DNA from: Erigeron canadensis
Lineage: Eukaryota; Streptophyta; Magnoliopsida; Asterales; Asteraceae
Direction: 5' to 3'
DNA length: 64,000 nucleotides
Assembly (NCBI RefSeq): GCF_010389155.1
Contig: NC_057761.1
Span: forward strand, 42,084,213 to 42,148,212
How positions within the stretch are numbered: the stretch's first letter is position 1; every line of letters begins with the position of its first letter. The translations under genes were made by a program, and so were the position numbers. Below, in pieces: positions 33,670-46,897 of the stretch. A model generated the notes under the pieces. It was not told the origin of the DNA, ran no database searches, and saw nothing but the letters and a program-made list of their open reading frames with translations.

Positions 33670-36600
33670 ATGGACGGAAGTTGTTTAAACTTCGATGAAA
33701 ACCCAATTCAAGACGGTATTTCCAGAATCCGTTTTGCTCCAGAATCTAACAATCTTCTCATCTCATCTTGGGATACTGTAAGTAATCGTTTCTATTTGAA
33801 GTTTGTTTGTGTGTTTGCAATTCTTTTTGCTTTTATAGTTGATGTCAATAACTACTGATTTATGAATTCTTGCATTCATAGAATCTTAGATTGTACGATG
33901 TGGATCGATCTAAGCTGGTTTTTGAAGCTTCCGGGGAAGCTGCGCTTTTGGATTGTTGTTTCCAAGGGGAGGCGGCTGCATTTAGTGCTAATTCTGACTG
34001 TTCCATAATCAGGTACGTTTCGAGGTGTATGCTGTCCTTTTTTACAGAATGTCAGGTTTATACGTTTTAGGTATAATTAGTCGAGAGTTCAAATTTCGTA
34101 CTCAAAATCTAGTAATAATTGTGCTTCTTGGTTCCGTTTTTGATATATTTTTTAAGGAAAAGTCAAAAACACCTTTTGTTTTGAACGGAAAACTGGGAAC
34201 ATTGATTGGTCACTAGCCCACCCGATCATCTCCACGTTATAATGATAGTAACAATTGTGGACCTTATGGTTGTCTTAAATGCAACTGAGCTCATCTTCAG
34301 TTACCAATGTAGGATTGTATGTTCGACCTTCATTAAATGCGTATATAGGTGACACTTGTACATTGAACTTATGGTGCAGCAACAAGATAAACTAATTTCG
34401 ATAGAACAGCTGAATCTTGGTTAAAACTTCCCATTCTTTTCCTTAAATACTGACTCAAGAATACTGGAAATATCTTTTAGCTGTTGAACTCCTTAACATG
34501 TACTAAATTGATACGCTATTCAGTTTTTGTCCATCACATATTCATTTTACTTCTTTTGAATTTTGATTCAAGCAATACCCATCTATTGAATCATTTGTAG
34601 GTATGATTTGCACTCAGGTGTCAGCAATTTTTTTGGAAAGCATGATGATTTAGCCACTTCTGTTGAATATTCTGTTGAAACAGGTAAACCGTTAGTAGTT
34701 GTTATTTCCAAACTGCTAGTTGGAGAAGGGTACTAATTTAAAATCACAATTTAATAAGTTATAAATGGTTACTGTGAATAACGAACTCATATTTCACCTG
34801 TTTCTCCACTTCTTTTGTATCTGAATTTTTTGAAATATGCCTTCATTTCTGCAGGTCAAGTTATAACTGGTGGGTGGGATAAAAAGATAAAATGTTGGGA
34901 TTCACGTTCAAATATGGCACTGACTTGTGAAAATACTGTTGATGTGGCTGTTAAATCTCTGTCCCTCAGGGGGTATATCGCAATGGTTGCTGTTGGAACA
35001 TCAGTTAATTTGTATGATTTACGCAAATTCAGCAAATTATATAATAGCAGAGACTTTAACTTCCGAATTAAATGTGTTCGGCCATATCTTGATCGAGGTA
35101 ACAAGTAATATATTTTCACGACCCTTATGGTACTTATGTATTGATGTTTAATGCTAGTAATTTATTTTCTAAGCTTAGTATGTTGACCAAATCTTCACCT
35201 TTTTTTTCTTTAAATTGTTCTGTTAAGACATACTGTAGGAATATCGTACAATGATAATTACTAGGCGACATTATTATTTTACAGATACTGCAAGGTTTAA
35301 ACCTCTTGTTGCAAACTTGTACAGAAAGTAGTTGTTCTATGCCTATTGATCTACTTATCGTTCTTGTGTAAGAAAAGAATTATGTGGAATTTTTCAGACA
35401 GGGAAATATGGGTGGGTTGGGCAGGTTGGATGGCAAGTCAAAACATGATTGGCTTCAAGTGTGTAAGGATTGAAACAGGCTGGGCCAGGTTGCATTGTCC
35501 ATTTGACCCACATACACTTCTTTTGTCCATTACTATTTTTTATAAATAACTGTGCATTAGTTATGAATAAAATAACAATGTTGTTATACCTTTGATCTAA
35601 ATATCTGAGTAAATTAGTTTCGAAAGTTGTATGCACTTGAAATAAACTTAGGGTGACGTCCATCCTGTTTTACTGGTTTTCATAAAACCAAGACAATCAA
35701 CGAGTCATTATTTTTCACATCTACTTCATATATTCATTTTAATACAGGATTTGCGGTTGGATCAGTTGAAGGACGTGCTGCATTGAAGTATTTCAATCCA
35801 TCCAACCAAAACAATGATGGGTATGTTTATGCATCTTGCAACTACACAAGCTAAAGGTGTATACTTTGGATGTGGTACTCTATCCGGGCATGAAAATGAG
35901 TTACATTTTTCATTTTAAGCATCATTTAAATATTCATGTATAAATTGTGAATTTTACTTTTCCTTTTCCTTTGTAGATACACTTTTCTATGCCATCCAAA
36001 GGCAAAGGAGAAAAGGCATAACACTGCAGCTGTGAACGATATTGTTTTCAGTCCATCGTATGTTTTTCCCTTAAGTACTCAAAAATTATGAATCAGAGGT
36101 TTACAACTGATGATAGTTTTTTTTGTGATTAGGATTCACGGCGTATTTGTAACTGGTGACAATGACGGTTATGTCACGATATGGGATGCTCAAAGTAAAA
36201 AGAGAGTATTTGAGGTATGTTACATAATCCTACTATGAAGTTCTTTCCGAAATAAAGTAAAAATATCAATGGCATTCTGTATGTATTCAATTATAGGCAA
36301 TCATAATTGGAAGTTTTTTTTTTTTTTTTTTGTCAAAAGGATTCATGGGGCTTGACACAGTTTTGATATTGTGTTATTTAGATGCTGAAGTTTGAAAACA
36401 GTATAGCTTCATTATCTTATAGCCGTGAAGGACGATTTTTGGCTGTTGCATCAAGCTACACATTCCAAGAAGCGAATGAACTGTTAGTATATATTCTCAT
36501 GCCTTCTCTTGCTAGCTGCATTATTATTGTCATGCTGTTTAATCTGCCATACGCACAAGACATGCCTGGACATAAGCGTTACACCTGTGTTGTCTTAAAA

Positions 36601-37304
36601 AGGTTGAGACCTTTGTTAACCCTGTTGAGCCATTTACCCTATCTTACTGAGCCTATGCTGAATAACTAGCAGAGTAAATGTGACAAAATGGGTGGGTGGT
36701 CATCCAGGCTGGGTAACAGGTCAGAATGGGAATATACTAGTATGAGTCTATCGGGTCAGGTAGGTTAGGTAATCATTCAGACGGGTAATTTCTAATTCAA
36801 GTCAAACAGGTCAGGTGAGGATGACACATTGGCACTTTTTGTTAGATACTTGAATTTTATATATAAAATAATGTAATAGGCATGATTGTAGGGTTTAAGC
36901 AACCAAATACGTGTACATTGTTGACATTTGTTGATCTGTTATGCATGAGCTGTTTTAGCTTAATCCTTAAATTCTACCTTTTGACCTGTCCGGTAGTGAT
37001 ACACCTAGTACACTGTATTGTCCAAATCGAACAATGCTTTGGTAAATAGGCTTAAATTTCCACCTGTACAAGACTACAACAGAAAATAGATTATTTTTTT
37101 ATCGCTTGTCCTCTCTACTCCTGGTTTGCATATGAATTTACCCTGGTAGCTTTATCTCTATCTTCCATTCTTGTCAAATACTTCCTTAGGGTATTATTGT
37201 TATCTGATCTTGAAATTTTATACAGGGAAATACCTCCAAAGATATACATACATCAAATGGATGAGCAATACATCGGTTCCTTTTCAGCTGGAAGGTCAAA
37301 TTAG
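33670..37304 (+). CDS. BUB3.3: WD40 spindle-checkpoint protein, BUB3.3-like, nine exons
   Basis: Exons: 33670-33777, 33882-34012, 34601-34683, 34855-35097, 35748-35820, 35977-36057, 36133-36214, 36382-36482 and 37226-37304. Every phase fits and the product is 326 residues. WD40 repeats are recognisable: ISSWDTNLRLYDV, VITGGWDKKIKCWDSRS, VGTSVNLYDLRKF, FVTGDNDGYVTIWDAQSKK and LAVASSYTF. The order VGSVEGRAALKYFNPS...YTFLCHPKAK...AAVNDIVFSPS is the BUB3/RAE1 pattern (GRVAVEY..., FKCHR...). BUB3 proteins recruit checkpoint kinases to kinetochores; the BUB3.3 branch is the divergent plant one. Introns hold repeat fragments rich in GGGTCAGG/GGGTGGG near 35400-35520 and 36690-36820. The stop TAG overlaps a GT that could start a 3'-leader intron. 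The assignment to the BUB3.3 branch rather than BUB3.1 rests on its divergence. Confidence 0.85.
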
Positions 37305-38905
37305 GTTAGTTTTTTTAAATCAAAATTACAAAGGTCAAATCTTCTGTACATAAATGTAACTTAGTTTTTTGGTTGAAGGGTGTCAGGAATGCATATTATT
37401 CTAAACTATTGGTTTTATGTCTTTGCAGCTTTTTGTTTGCTCAGTGATGAATCTGTTGTGTCTCTAGCTCATTTTCTTGTACAAAGGTTCAAAACTTGTC
37501 CCAGATTCATATCCTTCTCCAACCCCACAAGGTGGTGGTTGATTAATTTATCAGCTACGGCCATGTAATGCAAAGCGTGGAGCAAATGGCAGAAAAATAA
37601 ATGACACCGGGGTAGTTTGTATTCATTCTTCCTGTATCGGTCTGTTGTTGGCAAGCGAGGTATCCTCAATCATTACATAGTGTTTGTATTATTGTATAGA
37701 GTCGTACTTGTTAGACTTTTATGAGTTGTGTTGAATTACACCAAAAACAAGGCGACTCTTAAGGTGACTCTTATTTGCTCCCGACTCTCGAGTCGGGGTG
37801 TGGCTCGGTCCGAGTCAAGGCGATCACTTACTCCTTCGAGTTAGGAGAAGAACAAATGAATCAATGGTTGTAGTTTTATACTTATGATGTCTAGATATAA
37901 TATATTATTATATACTATACTTATGGTTTATACTTATGATGTCTAGATATTATATATTATTATATACTATACTTATGGTTTAGATCATTTTGTATATTAT
38001 ATATGTATTTTTGATTTTTAATACAGGGCTAGTTGGCTACCTACTAGTTTTGGTCTAATTGTACGCAACCTCTTGTACTGATAACTAGATAGACGATTTT
38101 CCGTTGTTGTATGTACAAGATAGTCATTAACACATTAGTGTAATCACGTTGAAAGTTAGGGGAGTTGATTGTATCAATCTTGTTTGAGATGAAAGTGCAT
38201 TGAAATGTTTACTTTGTTAAGGGTGTTGACCTCTTTCAACCATTTCAAATGCATATGCAACTAAGTTATCGAGCCAAGATAAGTCGAAACATTGAAATGG
38301 ATATGAGTACATGACCTCTAAACTTGATGCTCAAAAATGAAACACGCCTTTTGTTTTCAAGTTGAAACTTTAAGTAATTAACATGTTAACATGCAACGTC
38401 GGTTTAAGGTTTTTTGAGGCCTTAAACGAAATCAAATTTAGGAGCCTATTTCATTAACATACTAATTAAAGTAAAAAAAAAACGGATAACTAATTTATGC
38501 TGTTGAACCACTAGTAAAAAATCTGTAAAAGTTGATGAAAAAACAATAAGAGTGTTACTGTAATGCAAATTGTCTAATAATATGTGGCTCAAATTCCAAA
38601 CATTAAGCCTATTATACAAAAAGAGAATGCCCTTTACATTGAGAATAGGATAACTTATCTACACGACTATACATTGAGAATAACACGACTATACATTGAG
38701 AATATAAGATAAAGGATCTTTTAAAGTTAGATCAACTTTATGGGATGAAGTTGGTTGGATCTTAACCATTGGATAAAAATTAAAGGTTAAAATTTAAATC
38801 TTAACCTTTGATTTCAATAGAAAGGCTAAGAATTGTACAACTTATATGTAAAAAAGTTTTTACACTTTTATTTTAATAGGTTGAAAGATGTGAAAGCTTT
38901 TCGAA
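37305..38905. other. 3' flank of the BUB3.3-like gene and repeats
   Basis: A probable non-coding 3' exon may run near 37428-37680. At 37760-37850, GACTC and GAGTC recur on both strands with the palindrome CGACTCTCGAGTCG. A 52-bp tandem duplication is at about 37876-37984. The rest is AT-rich. Confidence 0.4.
37876..37984. repeat. 52-bp tandem duplication, two copies
   Basis: The unit with TATACTTATGATGTCTAGAT and ATTATTATATACTATACTT is present twice in a row, differing at about one position. Confidence 0.75.
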
Positions 38906-38907
38906 GA

Positions 38908-39297
38908 AGTAAGAGCGCGTTTAGTTCGATAAAACACCCCTTATTTTTCATGTTTGTTTTCCATATAACAAGAAAAACAGAAAACGCATTCAAATTGCAT
39001 TTTCCTAAAACAATTTTCCAAGAAAACAAAAATACTTGTTTTCACTTTTTGAACTAAAATTAGAAAACTACTTTTTTTTTTTTATTTTCGTTTTCTATTT
39101 TCTGTTTTCCAAACTAATAACATGCAGAAATAAAAAACAAAAACAAATGAATTTGAACATGTTTTTTTCCAAGTTGGAAAAATGAAAATTGCATCTTTTA
39201 TTTTGAACGCGTTTTCAAAATTTCTAAAGGTTTTTCCTAAAAATGAAAAACTTTTTAATTTTTAAACTAGAAAATATTTTCTTGAACTAAACGCACC
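38908..39297. mobile_element. MITE with GCGTTTAGTTC ends
   Basis: The left end GCGCGTTTAGTTCGA and the right end TTGAACTAAACGCACC are inverted. The interior is made of complementary AAAACAGAAAACG and CGTTTTCTATTTTCTG blocks. CGAAG occurs outside both ends, a partial match to a target duplication. It lies upstream of the eIF5A promoter. Confidence 0.6.
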
Positions 39298-39564
39298 GAA
39301 GCTATTACTCTCTATGATTTAAAAAAAAAATTGTCAATAGTCTTTTGTGTGGATGACAAAAAAGGTGTTTTTATCACGTTATGTTAGTAATTTCTAATGT
39401 TGAAGCTTTTAGGGTTATAAAAAAAGAGATGTAAAGTCGTGTTATATTTGATAAGATAAATATAAAATAAGGGGGCTAATAGCAAAGAGAAAAGAAGCAG
39501 AGGGACGACAAAAAGCAAATAAAACTTAATCCAACGGCCAGGATATCACAATCCTTCGCATAAC

Positions 39565-39577
39565 TTATAAACCCTAA
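39565..39577 (+). promoter_or_regulatory. TATA-like box and telo-box of eIF5A
   Basis: TTATAAA (39565-39571) overlaps AAACCCTAA (39569-39577). The latter is the telo-box commonly found in promoters of plant translation-machinery genes. It is 125 bp upstream of the eIF5A ATG. Confidence 0.55.
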
Positions 39578-39701
39578 TAAAAAGCAAAAGACATCAATAT
39601 ATATAACAAGTAGCCCCAAGCTGGCGGTGGTGGTGGTGTAAAGTTTTATTTTGCAAAAATCAAAAGAAAAGAAGAAGAAGAATTGAAAGAAGAAGAAGAA
39701 G

Positions 39702-41778
39702 ATGTCGGACGAAGAGCATCACTTCGAGTCAGGGGCAGATGCCGGCGCATCAAAAACTTTCCCACAGCAAGCTGGTGCTATCAGGAAGGGTGGTTACATC
39801 GTTATTAAGAATCGTGCTTGCAAGGTATTTTTTTTTTCTATTTATTATTTTTTTTTGTATTTTATATCTATATATATTTTTGTTAGAGTTTTAGATCTAT
39901 TTTGATTTATTTTTATTTTAAGGTGTTGGATTAACTTTTGGTTATAGATTTGATAATATGTTTGTTAAGATCTGATGCTATTTGTTTAATATTTGTATGT
40001 ATATGTCCATCTGTGTATATATATTTGTGTATATGTATGTTTATTTGTGTGTATGTGTCTATATATGTATGTGTGCATGATATATCTGTGTGTGTATGTA
40101 TATAGTCAGGTATGTCTGTGTATATATGTATATGTATGTATATATTCTTGTGTGTGTGTATGTAATTATTCTGCTATGTGTTTGTATTTGTATGTTCAGG
40201 TATATGTGTGTATGCATTTATTCATGTATATGTGTGTGTATGTATTCAGGTATGTGTGTGTGTGTAAATTCAGGTAGATCTGTGTTGTATGTCTATTGTA
40301 GCTGTTATGTGGAGAACGTTTATGTAATTTTTTGTTGTAAAAAACTAATGTCGTGACCTGTTTACATAACTCCATGTGATATATTGAGAGTGGTTTGACT
40401 TGTATTATTGCGACAAGCGATTTGTGTGATGGCAAATATATGATATACTGTTTGATGTATTACCACTCACTCATACAGATCTACGAGCAATGGTTATCCA
40501 CTTTGAGTGCGTGTTGTTTGAGCTTGTCATGGATGTTTGTGACGGAAAATTATGTCGTTGCAGATTGTGATAGATTGATATTTATGTTTATCAGCCTGTT
40601 TCATGACTTGAATATGTAAATCGTTGCTGCAGGTTGTGGAAGTGTCAACATCAAAGACTGGCAAGCATGGTCACGCCAAATGTCATTTCGTTGCACTTGA
40701 TATCTTCAATGGAAAGAAACTTGAGGATATTGTTCCTTCTTCGCACAATTGCGATGTATGTTTTGTGTTTTCATTGACAAGTTATTATCAAACTACTTTT
40801 GTTTTGTGTTTTTTTGATTTATGGTCTTACCTATGATGAAATTATTGATTGCAGGTTCCAAATGTTAGCCGTACTGACTACCAGCTCATTGATATTTCTG
40901 AGGATGATTATGTATGTGTTCCTTGTTTTTCTCTAATTCCTTTACTCTACTGTATAGTTTGTAGATGCTGATACTGTACTTGATTTCTGTATAGGTGAGT
41001 CTATTGACTGAGAGTGGTGGTACCAAGGATGACCTCAAGCTTCCAACTGATGACGCTCTACTCAAGCAGGTTAGCATGTACAACTTATTAATGTCGGTTT
41101 CATCTCCTATTGTTTAACACTCCCACCACATCGAAATTACCATCTTTTGACTTGGCAATTTGTCTTATAGAGAGTGATTATGATTATTTGTTAAATGTAC
41201 AAATACAAGGGTGGTGGTCTGATAGGTGAAAATACCTGGACCCAAAAATAATATCCCTCTTGTGGCCACTGAAGTTCACCTCCGATGCCTATGGGCTATC
41301 TGCATAGTGGGTGGTCGCCCTAGAATTGGTTGGCTCCTAAAGGGGGGCAGATACCTTGGATTACCGATTACCAAATTAAAATAAAATGTTTTAATGATGC
41401 TAATTCTGTTTTTTTAAACCAAAACTAGGTATGTTTGAAATGATGATCATGGTCAAATAAGCAAGTTTAATTTAGATGTTTCTAATTTGATCTTGTTGAC
41501 ACAAATGTTAAGCTTTGTTGAAAGATTGCTTATTTCTATAGTAATTGTAAGGGTTCTTACATATGTACATTAGTATGTATAATGATTTTTATATTTGTAA
41601 AACGTGAGAGATTTGGTGAATATTTTCATGTTATGCTCATCATTGCATACTAGATAAGTGTTGAAATCGTTTGCAGATTAAGGATGGTTTTGAGGAAGGA
41701 AAGGACCTTGTTGTGACAGTCATGTCTGCCATGGGTGAAGAGCAAATCTGTGCCATCAAGGATATTGGTCCCAAGTAA
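39702..41778 (+). CDS. eIF5A: Translation factor eIF5A, five exons
   Basis: Exons: 39702-39824, 40633-40755, 40855-40911, 40995-41069 and 41677-41778, all in phase 0, giving 159 residues, exactly the usual plant size. The hypusination loop [12 protein letters not shown] is intact, and the modified lysine is residue 52. The C-terminal OB fold is complete ([34 protein letters not shown]). The protein stimulates peptide-bond formation and termination at difficult sequences such as polyproline, in the cytosol. The ATG follows a GAAGAAGAAG-rich leader. Intron 1 is dominated by a TG/TA repeat, and intron 4 holds a SINE-like fragment. Confidence 0.97.
39990..40280 (+). repeat. TGTRTATG-type purine-pyrimidine repeat in eIF5A intron 1
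   Basis: About 290 bp of alternating TGTGTATGTATATATGTG words, with CAGGTATGT spacers. Open frames across it on both strands are composition artefacts. Long alternating purine-pyrimidine DNA can adopt Z-form. Confidence 0.85.
41212..41395 (+). repeat. SINE-like fragment in eIF5A intron 4
   Basis: Contains GGTGGTCTGATAGGTGAAAA, TACCTGGACCC, TGGCCACTGAAGTTCACC, GGGCTATCTGCATAGTGGG, GGTCGCCC and CAGATACCTTGGATTACCGA. It is far more GC-rich than the intron around it, and the layout resembles plant tRNA-derived SINE bodies. Box B is not recognisable. Confidence 0.4.
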
Positions 41779-43406
41779 AATGAGCTTCTGGAAAAATACT
41801 TGTTGAAAAGGGCAAGACTTACTTTTAGATTTACTATATATGGTTTTTGAGCAGTTAATGGCTTATTCAGAAACATATACTGGATTTATGGTGGTTATTT
41901 GATGTCTATTAGGGTTTATGCAGCTCCTAGTTTTATTTCAGTTTCTATGTGTTTTCAAGATTTTGGCTGTTAGGGAGAAGGATATGTACACTTCGCATCT
42001 CATTTGTTGGGAAGCCACTTGTGTGAACTTATGAAGTGCCTATCTTTGTTCTTTTGGCCTGTCTTTCTAGGTTTCAACTATTATGCTATTAAGTATTTTC
42101 TTTCCTCTATGTGATTAATCATTATATCTTTGATTTTAGGCGTTCAATTTAAAATTAAATATAACGATATACGTTATCCGGGCGTTGCCTCGAGAGACAT
42201 TATATGAATTGTGTTCCGTACTATTTAAAAAATTACTACATACTTTTAGTAACATTATATTGCTCAAAACATGAGTTGATATTGATTTTTTTTAATGAGT
42301 AACTAATTATAAATTAAAAAAATCGATATTATATTTTTATAATAGAGTAATATTATATATAAATTCTAAAAGATAATAAGTATGCAAGTAGAATATTTAA
42401 AATAAAAATACAAATTAATAATACAAACATAGTTAAAGCTAATTTGCCAAATCATTGAAAATAAAAAGTGAAACAAAATAATCCATAATAATAAAACATT
42501 AACCGAAATAACATTGAAACTAATAAGTATTGCAAACAAATTTTTTAGAGATAGTTAGGTGTATATATTCAAAACATACACCCTACTGTTATATGTATAT
42601 ATATATATGTAATAGTTCACTTATGATAGGATGAGATAATTTTTAAAATGTTACAAATTTAAAAAAAAATATATGCAATTAAATTAAATGATCATTGTAA
42701 ACAAACTGGAAACAATTTAAAAAATCATAACATAATTTGTCAAGCCCAAAATTATGAATATAAGATGGTGTAAAAGAAAATAAAGTTGGCCCATTAAGAA
42801 AGTAAAAACGGGTCGAAAGAAATAAAATGGTCTGTTACTATTCTTTGTACGCATTTCCGTATATTTGTTTTTAATATATATATTAATAGTTTATATTAAA
42901 AATATTTTAATAGTTTTAAGTCTAAGATATTTATCATTACTAATGTAGTGCCACATCTGCAACGATATGTTGCTTTGACGCCTGTTCGTTGTATCTTGTT
43001 TTACTCTTTGATTATTCAACCTGTCCTCTTTGTTCTGCATAGGAGTTCCAACTTTTCAGGTGTACATTACAAAGGTCTTTAATTCGACTGGTCTGCTATT
43101 AATAAAAAGGTTAGAGAGCCAAATTTAAATGAATCTGTAACTATACAAAAACAGAGAATTCGTCTGATGACAATGAGATGTTAACTAACCTAGTAAATTA
43201 ATGAAAAGGTAAGAGGGCGGCCAATTTTCAAAATTAAAATGGCCAAAAGTTAATTAAAATGGCCAAATGTATTTCCAAATTCTGATGATATTTATTATTA
43301 TGAATGTGTAAAATTGCATGATACAACAACAAAGAGCAGAAGTGCAGATGCCCAACACTCGGTTTTGTGAAAAAATATAGTTGCAGAATGCACTTTGATG
43401 ATCATT
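41779..43406. other. 3' flanks of eIF5A and of the kinase gene, intergenic
   Basis: The eIF5A 3' untranslated region probably occupies the first 300 bp. From 42130 to 42960 the sequence is AT-rich and includes CCGGGCGTTGCC (42178), a possible Helitron-type hairpin without clear termini. No gene is seen. Confidence 0.4.
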
Positions 43407-46400
43407 TTATGAAACATAACGGATAATTGTTCCAAGCCAATCTTCTGGGATTTCCTCTCTCAATTTGCCGCTTAGGGCTGTCAACGAGTGTTTCGTTGCT
43501 GCCTGTAAAGAGAAAAATACTCACAGTGAATAATGGCTATACAAACTTACAAAGTAATGAAGAAATAAATGGATTATATGTACCTTCACAATATACACAT
43601 CAATCCCAAGTTTAGCAATCAATGCGGCTTCAGATATTTTAGTTACCATCCCCCCTGTTGTATCATGGGATGCTACACTAATCTCAACTGTTACATAAAA
43701 AGTCATAAATCAAATTTTAGTCATATATGCCCCTTGAAGATTACAGCAGTATATATTCTGGTAAACCACTCATCATCATGTCTGAGAGGGACTTTTGAAT
43801 AACATAGAATCGGACTTTATTCCGGTTCCCAAATCTAGAAAAAAGAAACAATTAACAAAATTTGAAAGTTGATTTTAATTTTAGAAACTTTTCATAGTTG
43901 CTTTCTAGATTTGGGAATTAAGTAAAGTTCGTTTTTATTGTGCAAAAAACCCTTTTTGAGAAGGTAAAATTTTTTATTATGTTTTAAGACTTGCGCATAC
44001 AAGATTATATAAGAACCAAATAACATAAAACCAAATAAGAATCTGAATAACATCCACAAACAGAGACCAAAACCGGCTGAAAATCCATTAATATCAGAAC
44101 AAACACGGAGAAAGGTTTGTGGAGAGATGCAAATACATGTATTGTGAGTCCTACGATTCAATGAACAAAATAGTTTGCTAGATTTTTAGGCTACAAAGAT
44201 GGAAGCAACGAAAAATATATTATCCAGATTTCTCTCACTTTGAAGAGAAACAATTTCTGTCATATCCTTATTACCATTCTTTATACTTCGACCTACCAAA
44301 TATCCCTAAGATAATCGTATCATCCCCTAGTTGCCATATATCTTAGACTAGATTTAGTTATCTGCCAATCATCAATCCTTATTGAAGAGTCGCATAAAAT
44401 TCCATTTTGTAATTGTGTTCAAGATAATTCACAAACGGTTAAGAAATGCTAACCTTGCTTAGTGCCTTCAAATGTTGGTTTTACAACGGACCAGCTGCCA
44501 TCTTCACGTACAGCTGTCATTGCCATCATCAGATCAAGTCGAATACTGATATAAACATGAATCATGGTTATGATACATATATGGAAGTGGAGGTAAAAGG
44601 TGTGCTCACCAATCTCCCTGAGGAGTATGGCATTAGGTTCTGAGGGAGGACGATCATATACTCCAGAAACATCTGTCTTCATTGCTTGTTATATAGGAAA
44701 ACTTGCAGATAATATGACTACAAAAATGACTATGACAACAAAAATGACAGATGCACATCCTGGAATGCTACGTTTAGCTGAAACTGAGCATATTAACCTT
44801 TCACAAAAACAGGCTCACCCAATATATAAATCTAACTTTTTTGGTTTCAAGCTATTGATATTGCAGAAAAAAAAAAGTACAATGGCTAAGGATACAAGGA
44901 AAACAACGAATTGAGGCCTCAGGTGGGCTGCCAGATGGCTTATGATTACATCTCCACTTAATATAGTGCAACCCTGGAACAATTAGAAACAAATGCTAAT
45001 CAATATAATCGTTGGCATACACAAAGTCTCTTATTAGACACCACATACCAGTGATTCATCAAGAACAGCATCACCGTGCAGAACCTAGATCACAATTACC
45101 GAGCAGAATTACCATTAATATGATAATCTATGGAAAATAGTACGATATAGTGAGAAACTTAAAACTTACTGGAACAAAACCAGAGTCAAGAGCCTCAACC
45201 ACATTCGACACATCAGCAGAAACTATCTGTAACAGCATAAGCCTTTTCAGTGTTTTGTTTTTCACATTTAAAAGACTAAAAGGTGCAAAAGGAAAGTTTA
45301 TAAGCACATCCTGACATTTCTTTGACGGGTTGACCATCCACATGAAAATGGAGACATTGCAACTGACGGAATACCCTCTGCAAAAACCAATAAACAAAAG
45401 TAAGAGATAACATCAACCACATGTCTTCAATAGTAAAGATACCTGAAAACATTGTATAAAAGTTATATAATATATACATAAAGAGGAAGAATAACTAGCA
45501 AGCTAATACTAGTAACCAAGTTCTACCTCTTGCAAGAGCTCTAACTATTTCAAGATTGAGCGAAGTTACCTAATAACATGAGATACATTAGACATAATCT
45601 GAGCACTAAATGTAGATTCTCTTCGACATCAAAGGGAAAAAGGAGACGTAGATTATAGATTATAATATAATGGCAATGAAGGTTAAGTGTAAAAGAGTGG
45701 ACCACAAAGTCTTTAGATAAACTCGATAATAAAACAGAGAATATCGCCATGTACCAAATCACAGCACCTGGACTTTGACAGAGAGAATCAGATCATGCGA
45801 CACGGATTGTTCAAGTGGCCAGGACTTTGCTCAGAGGAACGACTAGCACTATTAAGTGCCAAATAGTTTTGGCATTATTAGTACTGTCGGGTTTCACTTT
45901 ATAAGTTGGACTTGATTCAAGCAAAGAATAATTACTAGTATAGGATGAGGTATTAATAAATATTCAGTTCAGATTGCCTAAGAAACCATAATGAAAAGTT
46001 GCTGTTAAAAGAGAAGAGCTTACCGAAATACGAGTGGCAACAAAACCTGCTTTCACAAGAGGTTGATTTAGCCCCCCTTTATGAACACCGGATTTGCTAG
46101 CTTGAAAGTGACCAAAAGAACCTAAGACACAAGATAAGTGGAGATAATGTTTTACTAACGTTATGGAACATAGCCAATAGAATAAATAACTAACAAGATT
46201 CTTAACTGACCCGCGCCATGAATAACAACGAAATTGTGGTAATGTAAAACCTGCTGTCCCGCAAAATCATCAACTCTACTTAGAGTTTCTGAAATTCCAG
46301 GTCTTTTGCTCCAGTCCATCTCAAGTACGGGCCCAGGTGAAAAAGATTTAGACATGATCATTGCCTCCCGCAATTGTGAAGAAACTGTAATGAGGTCGTC

Positions 46401-46887
46401 TTCATTGATCTTTTCAAAGTCATTTTTGCATGTAATTGCAGCACCTCCTATATTAAATTCACACATAAAGAGCTACCAATCAGTAGGAAATGCAGATAAA
46501 TCTGCAAAGAAGTTGGGCATCACAAAATTCGATTTAAGAGGTACATAGCCCTGTTGAATGATAACTTTGTTTCTTCACAAACGCTCATCACCAGAAACAA
46601 GTCTATAGTAGCAGCATTAATTTCTCTTTACATCAATATGTAAGAGAACCAAATTTCGAAATGAACAAATTTTGTGGGCAAAAATTCCGACATAATAGTA
46701 ATAAACACTAGGCTAAAAAGTGAATTAACCTACTAAGCATGAGGAATGAATTAATCAACACTAGGCTAAATAAGGTATAGAAATAAAAAGAAAAGGGGTG
46801 GGGGGATGTAATTAGCTGAAGCTGACCGAGTTTGACGATGCAACGGATTGGGGATTTAAGTTTGATTTCCTCCTCCTTCTTTTCCAT
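43407..46887 (-). CDS. IPK: Isopentenyl phosphate kinase, twelve exons
   Basis: Exons on the minus strand: 46887-46827, 46447-46211, 46121-46024, 45569-45527, 45377-45316, 45226-45170, 45084-45049, 44973-44896, 44676-44610, 44513-44454, 43687-43584 and 43502-43407. All phases agree and yield 332 residues. The amino-acid-kinase fold is clear: VKLGGAAITCK at the start, VIHGAGSFGHFQASKSGVHKGG (the histidine-bearing loop around residues 97-104), SPFSCGWSTRQRN, LHGDAVLDESLGCTILSGD, FLTDVSGVYDRPP and DTTGGMVTKISEA. The enzyme uses ATP to phosphorylate isopentenyl and dimethylallyl phosphate in the cytosol, returning them to the IPP/DMAPP pool. No transit peptide is seen. A copia element begins 10 bp upstream of the ATG. 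Confidence 0.95.
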
Positions 46888-46892
46888 TCTTC

Positions 46893-46897
46893 AGTCC
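46893..46897. repeat. Target-site duplication AGTCC, copy 1
   Basis: The pentamer AGTCC abuts the TG of the 5' LTR. The same pentamer follows the CA of the 3' LTR at 50440-50444. It lies 5 bp upstream of the isopentenyl phosphate kinase ATG. Confidence 0.85.

Noticed and set aside
37760..37850. Repeated GACTC/GAGTC words as a binding array
   Set aside because: The words are short and irregular; they may simply be the worn end of a repeat, and I could not bound it.
39993..40356. Open frames of 88-94 codons in eIF5A intron 1
   Set aside because: They are produced by the TGTRTATG repeat; the peptides are only Y, V, C, M and the region is an intron.
42130..42900. Helitron suggested by CCGGGCGTTGCC
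   Set aside because: No matching TC start or CTRR end with A|T flanks was found.
44449..44914. Independent small genes on the plus strand
   Set aside because: They overlap exons of the isopentenyl phosphate kinase whose minus-strand model is fully consistent.
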